Assembly (NCBI RefSeq): GCF_029894335.1
Contig: NZ_JARXZC010000003.1
Coordinates: forward strand, 1-64,000
Direction of reading: 5' to 3'
DNA from: Kitasatospora sp. MAP5-34
Lineage (GTDB): Bacteria; Actinomycetota; Actinomycetes; Streptomycetales; Streptomycetaceae
Length of the DNA stretch: 64,000 nt
The translations under genes were made by a program, and so were the position numbers. The notes beneath the pieces are model-generated. The model did no database searches and was not told where the DNA came from. It was given only the letters and a program-made list of their open reading frames with translations. Shown here piece after piece: positions 7,673 to 16,930 of this stretch. The first letter of the stretch is position 1; every line of letters starts with the position of its first letter.

Positions 7673-8018
7673 GCCGTGGGAGGACCTTTCGTTACCCCCC
7701 TCAACCTCAATGGACCGGGCCCCGCTCCGGCAGGGGAGGCTGGGACCCACAGCGTTGGAGCCTGCTCGACAGGTCGGGCTCTTGGCAAGCAGTCCGCAGC
7801 CGCCGAGCCCCCCGGAAAGCGCCGCATACACACGGAAAGTCGCTGGTGGGGACGGGTGGCGGCCCACCTGTCCCGACCGCTTGTGACATCACCCACAGGA
7901 GACCCAGCCCACACCGCCCACTGCGGGTGCTGGGCTTCGCCATGCGGTGCACTCTGGACGGGGGACACCGGGTCCGAGGAGGGCATCCGATGCTGGTGGA
8001 ACGCGCTTGGCGGCGGCC
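7673..8018. other. 346-bp divergent intergenic region
   Basis: Separates the secreted GH16 (minus) from the flavoprotein (plus). An imperfect dyad GGGACGGGTGG ... CCACCTGTCCC lies near 7855-7882 and a weak symmetrical stretch AGCCCA ... TGGGCT near 7906-7936. No gene is supported, although the flavoprotein frame is open from an ATG at 7947. Confidence 0.35.
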
Positions 8019-9230
8019 GTGACGCCCCCCATCCAGGTACCAGTGACCGTGGTCGGCGCCGGGCCGTACGGGCTCTCCACAGCCGCCCATCTGAAGGCGC
8101 GGAACGTGCCGGTCCGGGTACTCGGCGAGCCGATGGACAGCTGGCGCTCACGGATGCCCGACGGGATGTTCCTCAAGTCCACCCCCTTCGCCTCCTCGAT
8201 CTCGGATCCGGCCGCACGCCACCGCTTCGAGGACTTCCGGGCCGACCAGGGGCAGGCGTGGGTCGGCGACCGGTACGCGGTACCGGTCGCCGAGTTCATC
8301 CGCTATGGCGAGTGGTTCCAGGAGCGCTGCGTACCCGAGGTGCAGCGAGCGGCGGTGGTCGCGATCGAGTACGGGCCGGGCGGCTTCCGGCTGAGCCTGG
8401 ACACCGGCGAGGTGTTCACCAGCCGCGCGGTCGTGCTGGCCACCGGGCTGTCCTCGTACGCCAGGGTACCGTCGGAGCTGGGCCCGCTGGTGGGAGCGGG
8501 GCTGGCCTCGCACTCCTCCGACCACGCGGACCTGGCGAAGTTCGCGGGGCAGCGGGTCGCGGTGATCGGCGCCGGGCAGTCGGCGCTGGAGAGCGCAGCG
8601 CTGCTGCACGAGGCCGGGGCCGAACCGGTCGTGGTCGCCAGGACCCGACGGCTGGTGTTCGGCAGCCCGCCCGAGTACGACCAGAGCAGTGACCGCGCGC
8701 TGCCGCACCGACTCGCCGAACCCGGGTCGGCGCTCGGCCCGGGCTGGCAGCTCTTCGCCTACAGCCGGGCGCCGGCGGCTTTCCGGCATCTGCCGGACAC
8801 TCAGCGGGCATACAGGGTTCGGACGGTGCTCGGTCCCGCCGGAGCGTGGTGGCTGCGGGAGCGGGTGGGCGGCCGGTTCCCCGTGCTGACCGGGCATACA
8901 GTGTGGTCGGCCGAGCAGGCCGGCGGGTGCGTCCGACTGCGGCTGCGCGGGCCGACCGAGGTGCTGGAGGCCGACCACGTGCTGGCCGCGACCGGGTACC
9001 GGGTGGACGTCGAGCGGCTCGACCTGCTGGACAAGGGGCTGCGCCGGGCGCTGCGGCGGACCAGCGAAGGGGCGCCCCGGCTCTTCGAGTCCTTCGAGTC
9101 GTCGGTGCCGGGGCTCTACCTGACCGGGCTCGCCGCTGTGGACACCTTCGGTCCGGTGATGCGATTCGTGTGTGGCACGGCTTTCGCGGCCCGCCGGATC
9201 AGTCGCGCGGTCGCGACCGGAGGGCTCTGA
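8019..9230 (+). CDS. NAD(P)/FAD-dependent oxidoreductase (monooxygenase-like)
   Basis: About 403 residues from GTG 8019; an ATG at 7947 is in frame and the start is uncertain because no strong Shine-Dalgarno is seen at either. FAD-binding VTVVGAGPYGLSTAA lies at the N-terminus, a second nucleotide-binding loop VAVIGAGQSALESAALL mid-protein, and ATGYRVDVERLDLL late, the layout of flavin-dependent N-hydroxylating or Baeyer-Villiger-like monooxygenases. The 3' end overlaps the opposed ATP-grasp gene by 32 bases. Substrate unknown; the pairing with an ATP-grasp enzyme beside glycan genes suggests modification of a carbohydrate-linked amino compound (inference). Confidence 0.75.
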   Translation: MTPPIQVPVTVVGAGPYGLSTAAHLKARNVPVRVLGEPMDSWRSRMPDGMFLKSTPFASSISDPAARHRFEDFRADQGQAWVGDRYAVPVAEFIRYGEWFQERCVPEVQRAAVVAIEYGPGGFRLSLDTGEVFTSRAVVLATGLSSYARVPSELGPLVGAGLASHSSDHADLAKFAGQRVAVIGAGQSALESAALLHEAGAEPVVVARTRRLVFGSPPEYDQSSDRALPHRLAEPGSALGPGWQLFAYSRAPAAFRHLPDTQRAYRVRTVLGPAGAWWLRERVGGRFPVLTGHTVWSAEQAGGCVRLRLRGPTEVLEADHVLAATGYRVDVERLDLLDKGLRRALRRTSEGAPRLFESFESSVPGLYLTGLAAVDTFGPVMRFVCGTAFAARRISRAVATGGL

Positions 9231-10455
9231 CCACCGGGTTTGCGCGCACCGCCCGGGCCAGCCGCAGTGCCTCTGTGGCACCGAACCTGAGCGCCTCGAC
9301 GGCAGCGGGCACCAGATCGTCGCCGCAGATCCAGGCGCGCTCGGTCTCGCGGTGTGGCCGGATGTCGCGCGGCAGGCGGTGCTCCCTCCTGGCCGTGGCC
9401 ATGATGGACTGCAGGTCCAGCTGTCCGACCCCGAAGCTCCGGGGCAACTGCGGGCCCTGCGGCACCACGCGGCCGGTGAGCGACAGGTGCAGGGCGCGCA
9501 GCACGTCCACCCCGTCCACGGTCTCGAACAGGCGGAACTGCGCACCGACCCGGGGATTGAAGTCGACCAGGTTGTACCGGCCGTCACGCAGGTCCAGCCG
9601 CCAGTCCAGGTCGGCGGTGCCGCTGTAGCCGATCTGCCGGCACAGTCTCGTGGCAAGCCCGGCCAACTCCGGATTGGCCAGCGAGCACGCCCGAGTGGTG
9701 ACCCCGGCCCCAGGGGGCCAGGAGCGCAGTTTGAGGCCGGTGAAGACAGCCAGCGGTTCGCCGCCAGGGCCGCAGGACAGGTGGGTGATCCAGTCCTCGG
9801 CGTGCTGCGGCGGCAGATACTCCTGGACCAGCACCGATAGCTGGCCGTCAGGCGGGCAGCTAGCCAGCAGTTCGCGCTCGTCGTGCACCACCGTGGTGGC
9901 GCAGACCGCAGGGTGGAGCAGCCGCGTGAACGCCTCCAGGTTCTTCAACACCAGCGGGTAGCCCCAGCTGCGCGCCGTCGCCACCAGCTCCTCCCGGTTG
10001 CGCGGAGCGCAAGCGCGCGGCGTCGAGACACCGTTCGCCCGGCAGATCCCCTTCATCTCGCCCTTGTTGGCCAGCCGCCGGGGCAGCTCCGGTGGCACCG
10101 GCGGGAGCAGGAAATAGGGAGAAAGCTCCTCGGCGTGTTCGGCCAGCAGGACGGCTGCCTCGTCATCGGTGGGCACCGCCACGCTGCGTCGGCCAATTGC
10201 CCGCCCCACGGCCGCCACGGTGGCGAGCAGCCGTTCGGGTGACTCGCGCCCGGTGGTGGGCCGTACGAAGGCTCCCGTGAGGTAGCGGGAGACGGCGGTC
10301 GGAGTGAGCCGGTCCTCGACCATCGCGTGGACCGGGACGCCGAGCTGGCCTATCGAGCGGACCGCCCCGACGGCGCTGTGGGACTGCGGGTAGCGACCGA
10401 CCTTCACCAGCAGGACCGGAACCTCGCGGTCCAGAGCGGGCCCGGTCTGTGCCAT
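9199..10455 (-). CDS. ATP-grasp carboxylate-amine ligase-like enzyme
   Basis: 418 residues from ATG 10455, chosen because GGAAGGAG (about 10467-10474) precedes it; a GTG at 10476 is in frame. Features: RRLANKGEMKGICRANGVSTP (substrate-side helix of ATP-grasp enzymes), PLVLKNLEAFTR (ATP-binding Lys), LVQEYLPP, and the metal-binding DLDWRLDLRDGRYNLVDFNPR. The family joins a carboxylate to an amine through an acylphosphate. Last gene of the nine-gene run; 24 bases after the GH16 gene. Perhaps adds an amino-acid-like substituent to the glycan, which is inference. Confidence 0.75.
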   Translation of the reverse strand: MAQTGPALDREVPVLLVKVGRYPQSHSAVGAVRSIGQLGVPVHAMVEDRLTPTAVSRYLTGAFVRPTTGRESPERLLATVAAVGRAIGRRSVAVPTDDEAAVLLAEHAEELSPYFLLPPVPPELPRRLANKGEMKGICRANGVSTPRACAPRNREELVATARSWGYPLVLKNLEAFTRLLHPAVCATTVVHDERELLASCPPDGQLSVLVQEYLPPQHAEDWITHLSCGPGGEPLAVFTGLKLRSWPPGAGVTTRACSLANPELAGLATRLCRQIGYSGTADLDWRLDLRDGRYNLVDFNPRVGAQFRLFETVDGVDVLRALHLSLTGRVVPQGPQLPRSFGVGQLDLQSIMATARREHRLPRDIRPHRETERAWICGDDLVPAAVEALRFGATEALRLARAVRANPVVRALRSRPRD

Positions 10456-10479
10456 GGAGGCCACGCTCCTTCCCACGAG

Positions 10480-11781
10480 TCAGTGCTGCCATACTCCCAC
10501 CCAGTCGACGTGCAGTTGGGCCGAGTCGACGGAGGACGGCGGCGAGTGCTGGAATCCCACCGCAAGGTTGATCACCAGCTCCATGGCGACGTGCGGAAGT
10601 CGAGACGGGTCGGTCACCTGGAACCGCTGTACACCGTCGACGTACCAGGTGACCGCGTCCGGTTCCCAGTCCAACCCGAAGACGTGATAGCCCGTCGCGA
10701 AGTCCGCCGGGCCGTACGTCCGGCCGACGTGCGCGTCGTCGCCGCCGGCCGTGGGCCAGTGCAGGTTCATGTCCACGATCTGGTTGGAGTTGATGAACTC
10801 GGCCACGTCCAGCTCGGGCGGGGCGCTCCGGGACTCGGCGGGGATCAGCCAGAAGGCCGGGAACATGCCCTCGGCCCGTGCCGGCACCTGGATCGCCGCC
10901 GCGTAGTAGCCGTAAGTGAAGGTATGGCGGGGGGTGCCCTCCCAGGAGTCGCGGCCGGTAGTGACCATGCCGGAGGTCCAGGGGTAGGTCCTGCCGTCAT
11001 GGCCCTGGGTCGTCCTGCGCTGGGCGGTGAGGACCAGCTCGCCGCCCGTGACCTGGACCTGGCCCGGCTGATACCACTCTTTCTCGGCGTTGCCGGAGTT
11101 GGTGCAGCCGCCGTTGTTCCAGTCGTAGCAGGTCGCCCAGTCCCGGGTGTTCAGAGCAGTGCCGTTGAAGTCGTCCCTGAAGACCGAATGCCACTGCCCC
11201 GGAGCGGCGGGCTGCTCCGGGGGCGGGGAGGCGCTGCGTGGGACGCCCGTCCCCGGTCCGGGATTCGTGGTGCCGGTGACGCCGCTGCTGCAGGCCGCCG
11301 TGAAGAGCAGCAGGCCGGCTCCGGTCAGGTAGCCGACCCGCCGGTCGAATTGTTCCCGGCGCGGTCCGGCGGCGGACGCGGGCGGGCGGACCTTGGCAGG
11401 AACTGATCGTTGCGAGCCGGCTCGGAGGCGTCGCGGGAGCAGGGCGAGCACCGTGGTGAGACAGGCGAGTGCGACCAGGGCGCGGCCGGTGGTGAACACG
11501 TGCCGGAGGAAGAACCCCTCGGCCGTCACCGCCGCGATCGCGGCGCTCAGCGCAACGGCCAGGACGACCGCTGCTAACCGGTCGGGCCACGTAACAAGCA
11601 CCGTGGGTGCTGGCCTGGCCAGCAGCATCGCCGCCGCTCCCGGGCAGCCGAGCACGAACGCCCCAGTCACGGCCACCCGCAACGGGTTGGCCGGTTGAAG
11701 AGTGGTGCACAGCAGGGCAGCCCAGCCGGAGAGCGCGAGCAGTAGGCGCCAGGCGACTTGCGGTGGTGTTCTCACGGTCAT
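10480..11781 (-). CDS. membrane-tethered GH16 family glycoside hydrolase
   Basis: 433 residues. Residues 1-115 form about four hydrophobic helices, a fifth hydrophobic stretch ends in a lipobox-like FTAAC (near 161-165), then a Pro/Ser linker leads to a GH16 domain from about 195: FRDDFNGTALN, catalytic ELDVAE (324-329) and terminal DWVGVWQH. The enzyme should act on polysaccharide outside the membrane. Codon 69 is TTA (complement of 11575-11577), the rare leucine codon read by bldA tRNA in Streptomyces, suggesting developmental control of translation. Starts with an ATGA overlap with the preceding 635-residue membrane protein. Confidence 0.85.
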   Translation of the reverse strand: MTVRTPPQVAWRLLLALSGWAALLCTTLQPANPLRVAVTGAFVLGCPGAAAMLLARPAPTVLVTWPDRLAAVVLAVALSAAIAAVTAEGFFLRHVFTTGRALVALACLTTVLALLPRRLRAGSQRSVPAKVRPPASAAGPRREQFDRRVGYLTGAGLLLFTAACSSGVTGTTNPGPGTGVPRSASPPPEQPAAPGQWHSVFRDDFNGTALNTRDWATCYDWNNGGCTNSGNAEKEWYQPGQVQVTGGELVLTAQRRTTQGHDGRTYPWTSGMVTTGRDSWEGTPRHTFTYGYYAAAIQVPARAEGMFPAFWLIPAESRSAPPELDVAEFINSNQIVDMNLHWPTAGGDDAHVGRTYGPADFATGYHVFGLDWEPDAVTWYVDGVQRFQVTDPSRLPHVAMELVINLAVGFQHSPPSSVDSAQLHVDWVGVWQH

Positions 11782-13685
11782 CGACTCCCCCCGGCCGTGC
11801 CTTGGGCGACCGCCGGGAGCAGGTAGCGGTAGACCACGGCGTCACGGCTGCTGAAGACCGGTCGGAAGTCCGGCGCACCCGCCACGACCGCTCTCACCCG
11901 GTCGACCGTGTCGACCGGGAACGACCCGGTCAGTTCGCACTCGGCGATCTGCGCCCTGGTCAGGATGACGTAGGAGAGGCCAGGCACATTCGGATCATCC
12001 ATCGTGGCGCGCAGTACCGCCAGCGGATCGCTCAGCAGCTGGCTCCGCTCGGCGGGCGTGCCGTCCTCGGCCAGTACGAGCCGTTCGAGGTTGTCGTAAC
12101 GCATCTCTCCGCCCGGCAGGTCACCGGTGACCGACACGATCCGCGAGCCCGCCGGTGCAGTCTGGGTGATGTACCTGACCGCGGCGACCTCCTGGGGCGT
12201 GAAGTAGTTCATGCTCTCCTTGCTGTAGTAGCCGGAGAACAGGCCGGTCAGGAGCGCGAGCATCACGGCGGTCGAGACCATGACCTGTACGCGCGGACGC
12301 AGGCGTGACTGCAACAGCGTGACGGCGGCCAGGAAGGCGGCAGCCGGAAGCGCGAAGAGATAGGCCCGGAGGATCATCTCGCCGCCGTAGTTGTTGCTGA
12401 GCAGCAGCGGCAGCGGGGCGAGCAGGACCAGTGGGAGACCGGTCCTGCGCACCCACCGGTGGCGGACCACGGCCGTCAGCGCCAGCAGGATCACGGCGGC
12501 ACTCATCCCCATCGCCACCCAGGACACCAGGACCTGGCTAGGGGCGATGGTCCCCAGCTGGGACACTCCGGGCCGTACGTTCTGGTCCGGTGCGGTCAGT
12601 TGGGCGATCAGGTTGCCGATGTTCTTCGAGATGTACGGGCGGGCGATGGTGGAGTCCCAGAGCAGTGTCAGACCGACCGCCCCGGCCAGGACCGGCAGGA
12701 CCACCCGGCGGTTTCGGCGCGGTAGCGAGAGCATGACCAGGACGCTGATCAGCATCAGCGGGGTCAGCGGGTGCGAGGAGACGATGGCGGCCGTCAGCAC
12801 CAGCACCACCAGGAATGGCGCGAGCCGCCAGCCGCCGTGGGCCGGGACGTCGGTGAGCCAGGACAGCGCTCGGGAAGCATGGGCTCCGCCCGGGGCGGGT
12901 TCGGCCGCTCGGTCGACGGACAGCCGACGCATGACCAGCGCAAGCAACGTGACGAACAGCAGGAAGGCGAAGGCCTGTGGTGAGAAGTAGTCCTGGCCGA
13001 CCCAGGAGGCCGAGTAGTAGATCCAGACCCCGCCCCAGACCAGCCTGCGGTCACGGGTGAAGCTCCGGTAGAGCATCAGCAACGGGCCGAGCAGCAGGAC
13101 GTTGGCCAGCACGGGGTACCAGGACGCGTACCCCAGCGCCGAATGCAGGCCGGTCGCCCGCAGCAGCAGCGCGTTGAGCTGGAAGAATCCGGGCCACTGG
13201 TTGTAGATGTCCAGATTCCCGGCGCCCGGGACACTGCCGTTGTGCCGCAGCATCGCGTCGAGGACGGCGATGTGCTTCCAGGCCCACGCGTACCGAAGCG
13301 AGGGGTACAGCAGGCTCGGCGTCGCATGGATGACCGCGATCAGACCCAAGGTGTAGGCGGCGGGCCACCGCTTGGGGACGCGCGGATCGCGGAGTGCGAC
13401 GGCGAAGCCGATGGTGAGGACGGCCAGCGCGACGAAGAAGAGTACGGGCAGCACCTGGAGCAGCCCGAGGGCGCCCATCCCGCCGAGCCGCACCCCCTGT
13501 AGGGAGAGCAGCCAGAGCGCGAGGGCGACGGGCAACGCGGCCCGGACCACCCAGCCCGCCCAGCCGTCGGCGCCCGGTGCCCGGCCTGTCAGCCCTCTGG
13601 TCCGGCCCGCGCGCCGCTCGGCGGGCCCCGCGGCGGGTCCTCCCGTGCCGGGGCTCGGGGCGTTGGTGGTCTGTTGCCCGGACAT
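11778..13685 (-). CDS. large polytopic membrane protein, GT-C-like
   Basis: 635 residues from ATG 13685 with GGAAGGA upstream. After a basic 45-residue N-tail come roughly 12 transmembrane segments; conspicuous loops include a first external loop with LDIYNQWPGFF and a later SWVGQDYFSP. The last 130 residues form a soluble domain (APAGSRIVSVTGDLPGG). This topology resembles GT-C glycosyltransferases and Wzy/Wzx-associated membrane proteins, using lipid-linked sugars. No DxD signature clearly assigns the fold. It lies inside the glycan operon between deacetylase and GH16; possible polymerase or glycosyltransferase. Confidence 0.65.
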   Translation of the reverse strand: MSGQQTTNAPSPGTGGPAAGPAERRAGRTRGLTGRAPGADGWAGWVVRAALPVALALWLLSLQGVRLGGMGALGLLQVLPVLFFVALAVLTIGFAVALRDPRVPKRWPAAYTLGLIAVIHATPSLLYPSLRYAWAWKHIAVLDAMLRHNGSVPGAGNLDIYNQWPGFFQLNALLLRATGLHSALGYASWYPVLANVLLLGPLLMLYRSFTRDRRLVWGGVWIYYSASWVGQDYFSPQAFAFLLFVTLLALVMRRLSVDRAAEPAPGGAHASRALSWLTDVPAHGGWRLAPFLVVLVLTAAIVSSHPLTPLMLISVLVMLSLPRRNRRVVLPVLAGAVGLTLLWDSTIARPYISKNIGNLIAQLTAPDQNVRPGVSQLGTIAPSQVLVSWVAMGMSAAVILLALTAVVRHRWVRRTGLPLVLLAPLPLLLSNNYGGEMILRAYLFALPAAAFLAAVTLLQSRLRPRVQVMVSTAVMLALLTGLFSGYYSKESMNYFTPQEVAAVRYITQTAPAGSRIVSVTGDLPGGEMRYDNLERLVLAEDGTPAERSQLLSDPLAVLRATMDDPNVPGLSYVILTRAQIAECELTGSFPVDTVDRVRAVVAGAPDFRPVFSSRDAVVYRYLLPAVAQGTAGGSR

Positions 13686-13713
13686 CAGATGTCCTTCCCG
13701 GCCTGGGGATCTC

Positions 13714-14553
13714 TCATGATCTCGCTCCTGGCGGGTACTCAGGGGCCTCGGGCGGCCCGCCGACCGGGCTGCCCAGCGCCGCCCGCAACCGGCGATAGGC
13801 CCGGTAGCCCTTGTCGTGGGGCCGCTCCGGCAACGGCGCCACCCGGGCACCCCGGCCTCTGGTCCAAGCTTCGAAGAGGTCGGGCGGAGTGTCGTTGTGA
13901 AGCATCAGCCGGGAGATTCGTACCGGGTTGTCGGCGGCGGAACTGAACCTGTCCTGGACGGCGGTCGCCGAGACCCAGCCGGCCTGCCGCACCTTGCGGC
14001 GGACGGACGGACTGGAGTACCCGTGCGGGTAGGCGAAGGCCGTGACCTCGTGCCCGAGCGCGTCCTCCAGTCGTCGCTTGCATCCGGCGATCTCGTCGTG
14101 GCAACGGCGGCCGTAGACCGTGTCGAGCTGGGCATGGGTCTGCGAGTGGCCACCGATCTCGATGCCCAGAGTGTCCAAGTTACTCACCTGACGCCAGTTC
14201 AGCATCTGGGCGGGCGGGAACAGGCTTCCGGACGGCCGCCCACCGGGCGGATGCATCGCCCCCACGGTGACATAGAGGGTGGCCGGCAGTCCGTGGTCGG
14301 AGAGCAGGGGCGCGACCGTCCAGTAGAAGTCGGCGAAACCGTCGTCGAAGGTCAGTACGGCCGCCCTGGGGGGCAGCGACGTGCCGCCCAGGATCGCGGA
14401 GACCAGTCTGCGCAGCGGTACCACGGTGAGGCCGCTGTCGACGATCTGGGCGATCTGCCGACGGAACACGCTCGGAGAGACCGTCCACGGCGCGATCCAC
14501 GAGGGCGGGTCGTCCGACACCGAGTGGTAGAGGAAGACAGGTACGGCCTTCAT
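13714..14553 (-). CDS. polysaccharide deacetylase (NodB/CE4)
   Basis: 279 residues. NodB motifs are complete: TFDDGF with D70/D71, the metal-binding HSQTH (H136, H140), and a motif-3-like AFAYPHGY around 190. There is no signal peptide, so it may act in the cytoplasm on lipid-linked intermediates or be exported otherwise. It removes N-acetyl groups from amino sugars. ATGA overlap at 14550-14553 couples it to the upstream glycosyltransferase. The metal site and context make a role in tailoring the exopolysaccharide likely. Confidence 0.88.
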   Translation of the reverse strand: MKAVPVFLYHSVSDDPPSWIAPWTVSPSVFRRQIAQIVDSGLTVVPLRRLVSAILGGTSLPPRAAVLTFDDGFADFYWTVAPLLSDHGLPATLYVTVGAMHPPGGRPSGSLFPPAQMLNWRQVSNLDTLGIEIGGHSQTHAQLDTVYGRRCHDEIAGCKRRLEDALGHEVTAFAYPHGYSSPSVRRKVRQAGWVSATAVQDRFSSAADNPVRISRLMLHNDTPPDLFEAWTRGRGARVAPLPERPHDKGYRAYRRLRAALGSPVGGPPEAPEYPPGARS

Positions 14554-15560
14554 GGTCGGCTCCTAGCCGATCGCCCTGCCGGGTCGCTCGATCCGGCAGG
14601 GAAGCTGAGGAGACGGCTGGGCCCGGCCGGGCGGCGCCTCCGTCCGCCCGCACGACCGACGGCGTAACCTGCCACGGTGGTGCCCACGCCGGCGCACAGC
14701 GCCGCCGCGGTTCGCAGCTCGGCGTGGAGCAGGGAGCGGGCGAGCGCGACGGGTACCACCCGCCACAGATAGCGGCGTTCGCTGGCAAGCGCCGGCCCGG
14801 TGCCGCGGTGCCGCGCCACCACTGCCTTGGATCCGCCCTCCGCGTAGCAGCGGGAACGGAAGTACGCCCAGGTTGTGCGCTGTCGCGGGACATGGTGGCG
14901 GACGGCGGCACCCGGCTCGTAGCGCAGCACCGAGCCGGGGTTGCGGGCGGTGATCCGGATGCACAGCTCGGTCTCCTCGCAGCCGGACGGACGGGTGCCG
15001 ACCCGGCCGAGGTCGAGGCGGAAGCCACCGGCGGCGAGCACCTCGGCGCGCCGGAAGGACATGTTGGCGCCGATGAAGTTCCGTACCGCGCTGCCGCTCT
15101 CCGGCAGCCCGGTGTACGAGCAGCCGACCACCCAGTCGAACTCGGCCGGGAACCAGCCGGGTCGGCCCGTCTCCCACCATGCCCGGACCAGGCCGCCGAC
15201 GCCGAGCACCTCGGGTCCGCGGTATCCGGCCAGCAGGCGGGTGGTCCAGTCCGCGTCGGCCACTGCGTCGTCGTCAAGGAAGGCGATCACCTCGCCGTTC
15301 GCGACCGCCACGGCCGTGTTCCGCCCGCCGGATAGCCCTTGCTGCTGCCGGTTGTCAACGACCCGTACGGTCGACGGAAGGCACTCGACCGCGCGTCGGG
15401 CCAGCTCGGGACAGTGGTCGACCACCAGCAGGAGCTCGTCGGGCGGCCGACGCTGGGCCAGCACGGACTCGACGGCGGCACACAGATCGTCCCAACGGTC
15501 CAGCGTGTAGGCGCAGATGGCGACCGACAGAGTGGCGGGCATACGGCATACGGTGGTCAT
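14550..15560 (-). CDS. GT2 family glycosyltransferase
   Basis: 336 residues from ATG 15560 with GGAGG six bases upstream. GT-A fold: N-terminal SVAICAYTLDRWDDL, Asn-rich nucleotide loop, then FLDDDAV with metal-binding aspartates at 96-98; GANMSFRR and a CEETELCIRI acceptor segment follow. Transfers a sugar from a nucleotide sugar to a growing chain in the cytoplasm. Overlaps both neighbours by 4 bases (ATGA), so it is translated with the flippase and the deacetylase. Sugar specificity unknown. Confidence 0.88.
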   Translation of the reverse strand: MTTVCRMPATLSVAICAYTLDRWDDLCAAVESVLAQRRPPDELLLVVDHCPELARRAVECLPSTVRVVDNRQQQGLSGGRNTAVAVANGEVIAFLDDDAVADADWTTRLLAGYRGPEVLGVGGLVRAWWETGRPGWFPAEFDWVVGCSYTGLPESGSAVRNFIGANMSFRRAEVLAAGGFRLDLGRVGTRPSGCEETELCIRITARNPGSVLRYEPGAAVRHHVPRQRTTWAYFRSRCYAEGGSKAVVARHRGTGPALASERRYLWRVVPVALARSLLHAELRTAAALCAGVGTTVAGYAVGRAGGRRRRPAGPSRLLSFPAGSSDPAGRSARSRP

Positions 15561-16930
15561 CCCAGCCTCCTGGCGGGTTTCGGCAGCCAGCGCGGCAGCG
15601 CGAGCAGCAGTGGCAGCGCGAGGGCGCAGTGAGCGAACAGCATGGCCATAGCGACCCCGGTCAGGCCGAACAGTGGCAGGAACAGACCGACCATGCCGAC
15701 GGCCAGAACGGCGTAGGCGACCTGCAGCCCGATCACCCAAGGCAGCGCCCGCCGTGCCCGGGCCACGTCCACGGCCACGGTCGGCAGGACGTTGGGCAGC
15801 GCGCCGAGCGCCATGAGGCGCAGCACGGTGGTGCCGTGTTGGGCGTACTGGGCGCCGAACAGGCTGAGCACCCACGGGGCGACGACCACCAGTACCACCG
15901 TCGCGACCGCCACCAGGAAGGCTGTGTGGCGCAGCACCCGGCGGCCGTGCTCGGCTAGCCGTTCGGGGGCGTGGGCGGCCTCCACGACCAGCGAGTTGCC
16001 CATGCCGAGCGCGGCCAGGTAGCAGGGGTAGGAGATCAGCCAGGTCAGCGAGAAGTAGGCGTTCTGCGCGGCGCCCAGCCGGTCGAGGACGAGCAGCGAC
16101 ACCACGGTGTAGGGACCGAGACTGAAGAGCATGCCCAGGTAGTCCGCAGCCGCGAAGCGCATCACCCGGTCCGGCCTCGGTGCGCCGGCCCGGTCGGCCC
16201 GCTGGTGGGCCGGTATCGCCCAGCGGAACAGCACCACGCTGGTCACGGCGATCGAGACGACCAACGCCACGGACCAGGAGAGCAGGATGCCCGCGCCCAC
16301 CGCCAGAGCCGCGCAGATCGCGAGCACGGCGGCCTTCGCGACGGCGAACAGGGCGTTCTCGCCGAGCACCCAGCCGGCCCGGCGCAGTCCGGTGAGCGCC
16401 GAGTCCTGGAGAACGAAGAGCGAATAGCCGACCGTCGCCGCAACGAAGGCGCCGGCCACCAGCGGGCCGCGCAGATACCCCAGCTTCGGTGCGATCCATG
16501 GAAGCAGCAACAGGAACCCGATGGCCGCCACCGCGCTGCCCACGGCACTGACGGCATAACAGCGCAGCACCAGCCGCCGGGTGTGCCGGCCGGCGCCCGG
16601 CACGAACCGCACCAGCACGTCACCGAGGTTGAACTGGCCGATGACGGAGAGCAGTGCGACGGCCGACAGGGCGGCCGAACTGCGGCCGACGGTGTCGGCG
16701 CTGTACCACCGGGTGGCGAAGATCCAGAAGACCGCACCGAGCCCCGCCGCCAGCACCGAACTCGCCGCCAGCAGATGCCCGTTGCGCAGCAGCGGCTCAC
16801 CTGCGGCGAACCGGCCGGCCGCCCTGGCCCGGGCCCGGAGCAGCGTGACGTAGGAGCACTCGCAAGGCAGCGGCTCCGGGCAGGAGCAGGGCCGAGTGCG
16901 TACGGCTGGGCGGGAGGCGAGGTCGGCCAT
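15557..16930 (-). CDS. Wzx-like polysaccharide flippase (MOP superfamily)
   Basis: 457 residues with about 12 transmembrane helices spaced as in MOP/MATE-type exporters (for example AVFWIFATRWYSADTVGRSS, a classical first cytoplasmic loop). It would flip undecaprenyl-linked repeat units across the membrane. The 40-residue N-tail is odd: five cysteines within about 13 residues (PCSCPEPLPCECS), unusual for this family and possibly metal-binding or palmitoylation-like. Starts in a TGATG overlap with the upstream GT2. Confidence 0.82.
   Translation of the reverse strand: MADLASRPAVRTRPCSCPEPLPCECSYVTLLRARARAAGRFAAGEPLLRNGHLLAASSVLAAGLGAVFWIFATRWYSADTVGRSSAALSAVALLSVIGQFNLGDVLVRFVPGAGRHTRRLVLRCYAVSAVGSAVAAIGFLLLLPWIAPKLGYLRGPLVAGAFVAATVGYSLFVLQDSALTGLRRAGWVLGENALFAVAKAAVLAICAALAVGAGILLSWSVALVVSIAVTSVVLFRWAIPAHQRADRAGAPRPDRVMRFAAADYLGMLFSLGPYTVVSLLVLDRLGAAQNAYFSLTWLISYPCYLAALGMGNSLVVEAAHAPERLAEHGRRVLRHTAFLVAVATVVLVVVAPWVLSLFGAQYAQHGTTVLRLMALGALPNVLPTVAVDVARARRALPWVIGLQVAYAVLAVGMVGLFLPLFGLTGVAMAMLFAHCALALPLLLALPRWLPKPARRLG

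Noticed and set aside
6410..8692. 760-codon plus-strand frame
   Set aside because: Antisense to the GH16 gene and out of frame with the flavoprotein; Arg/Gly-rich without any recognisable motif.
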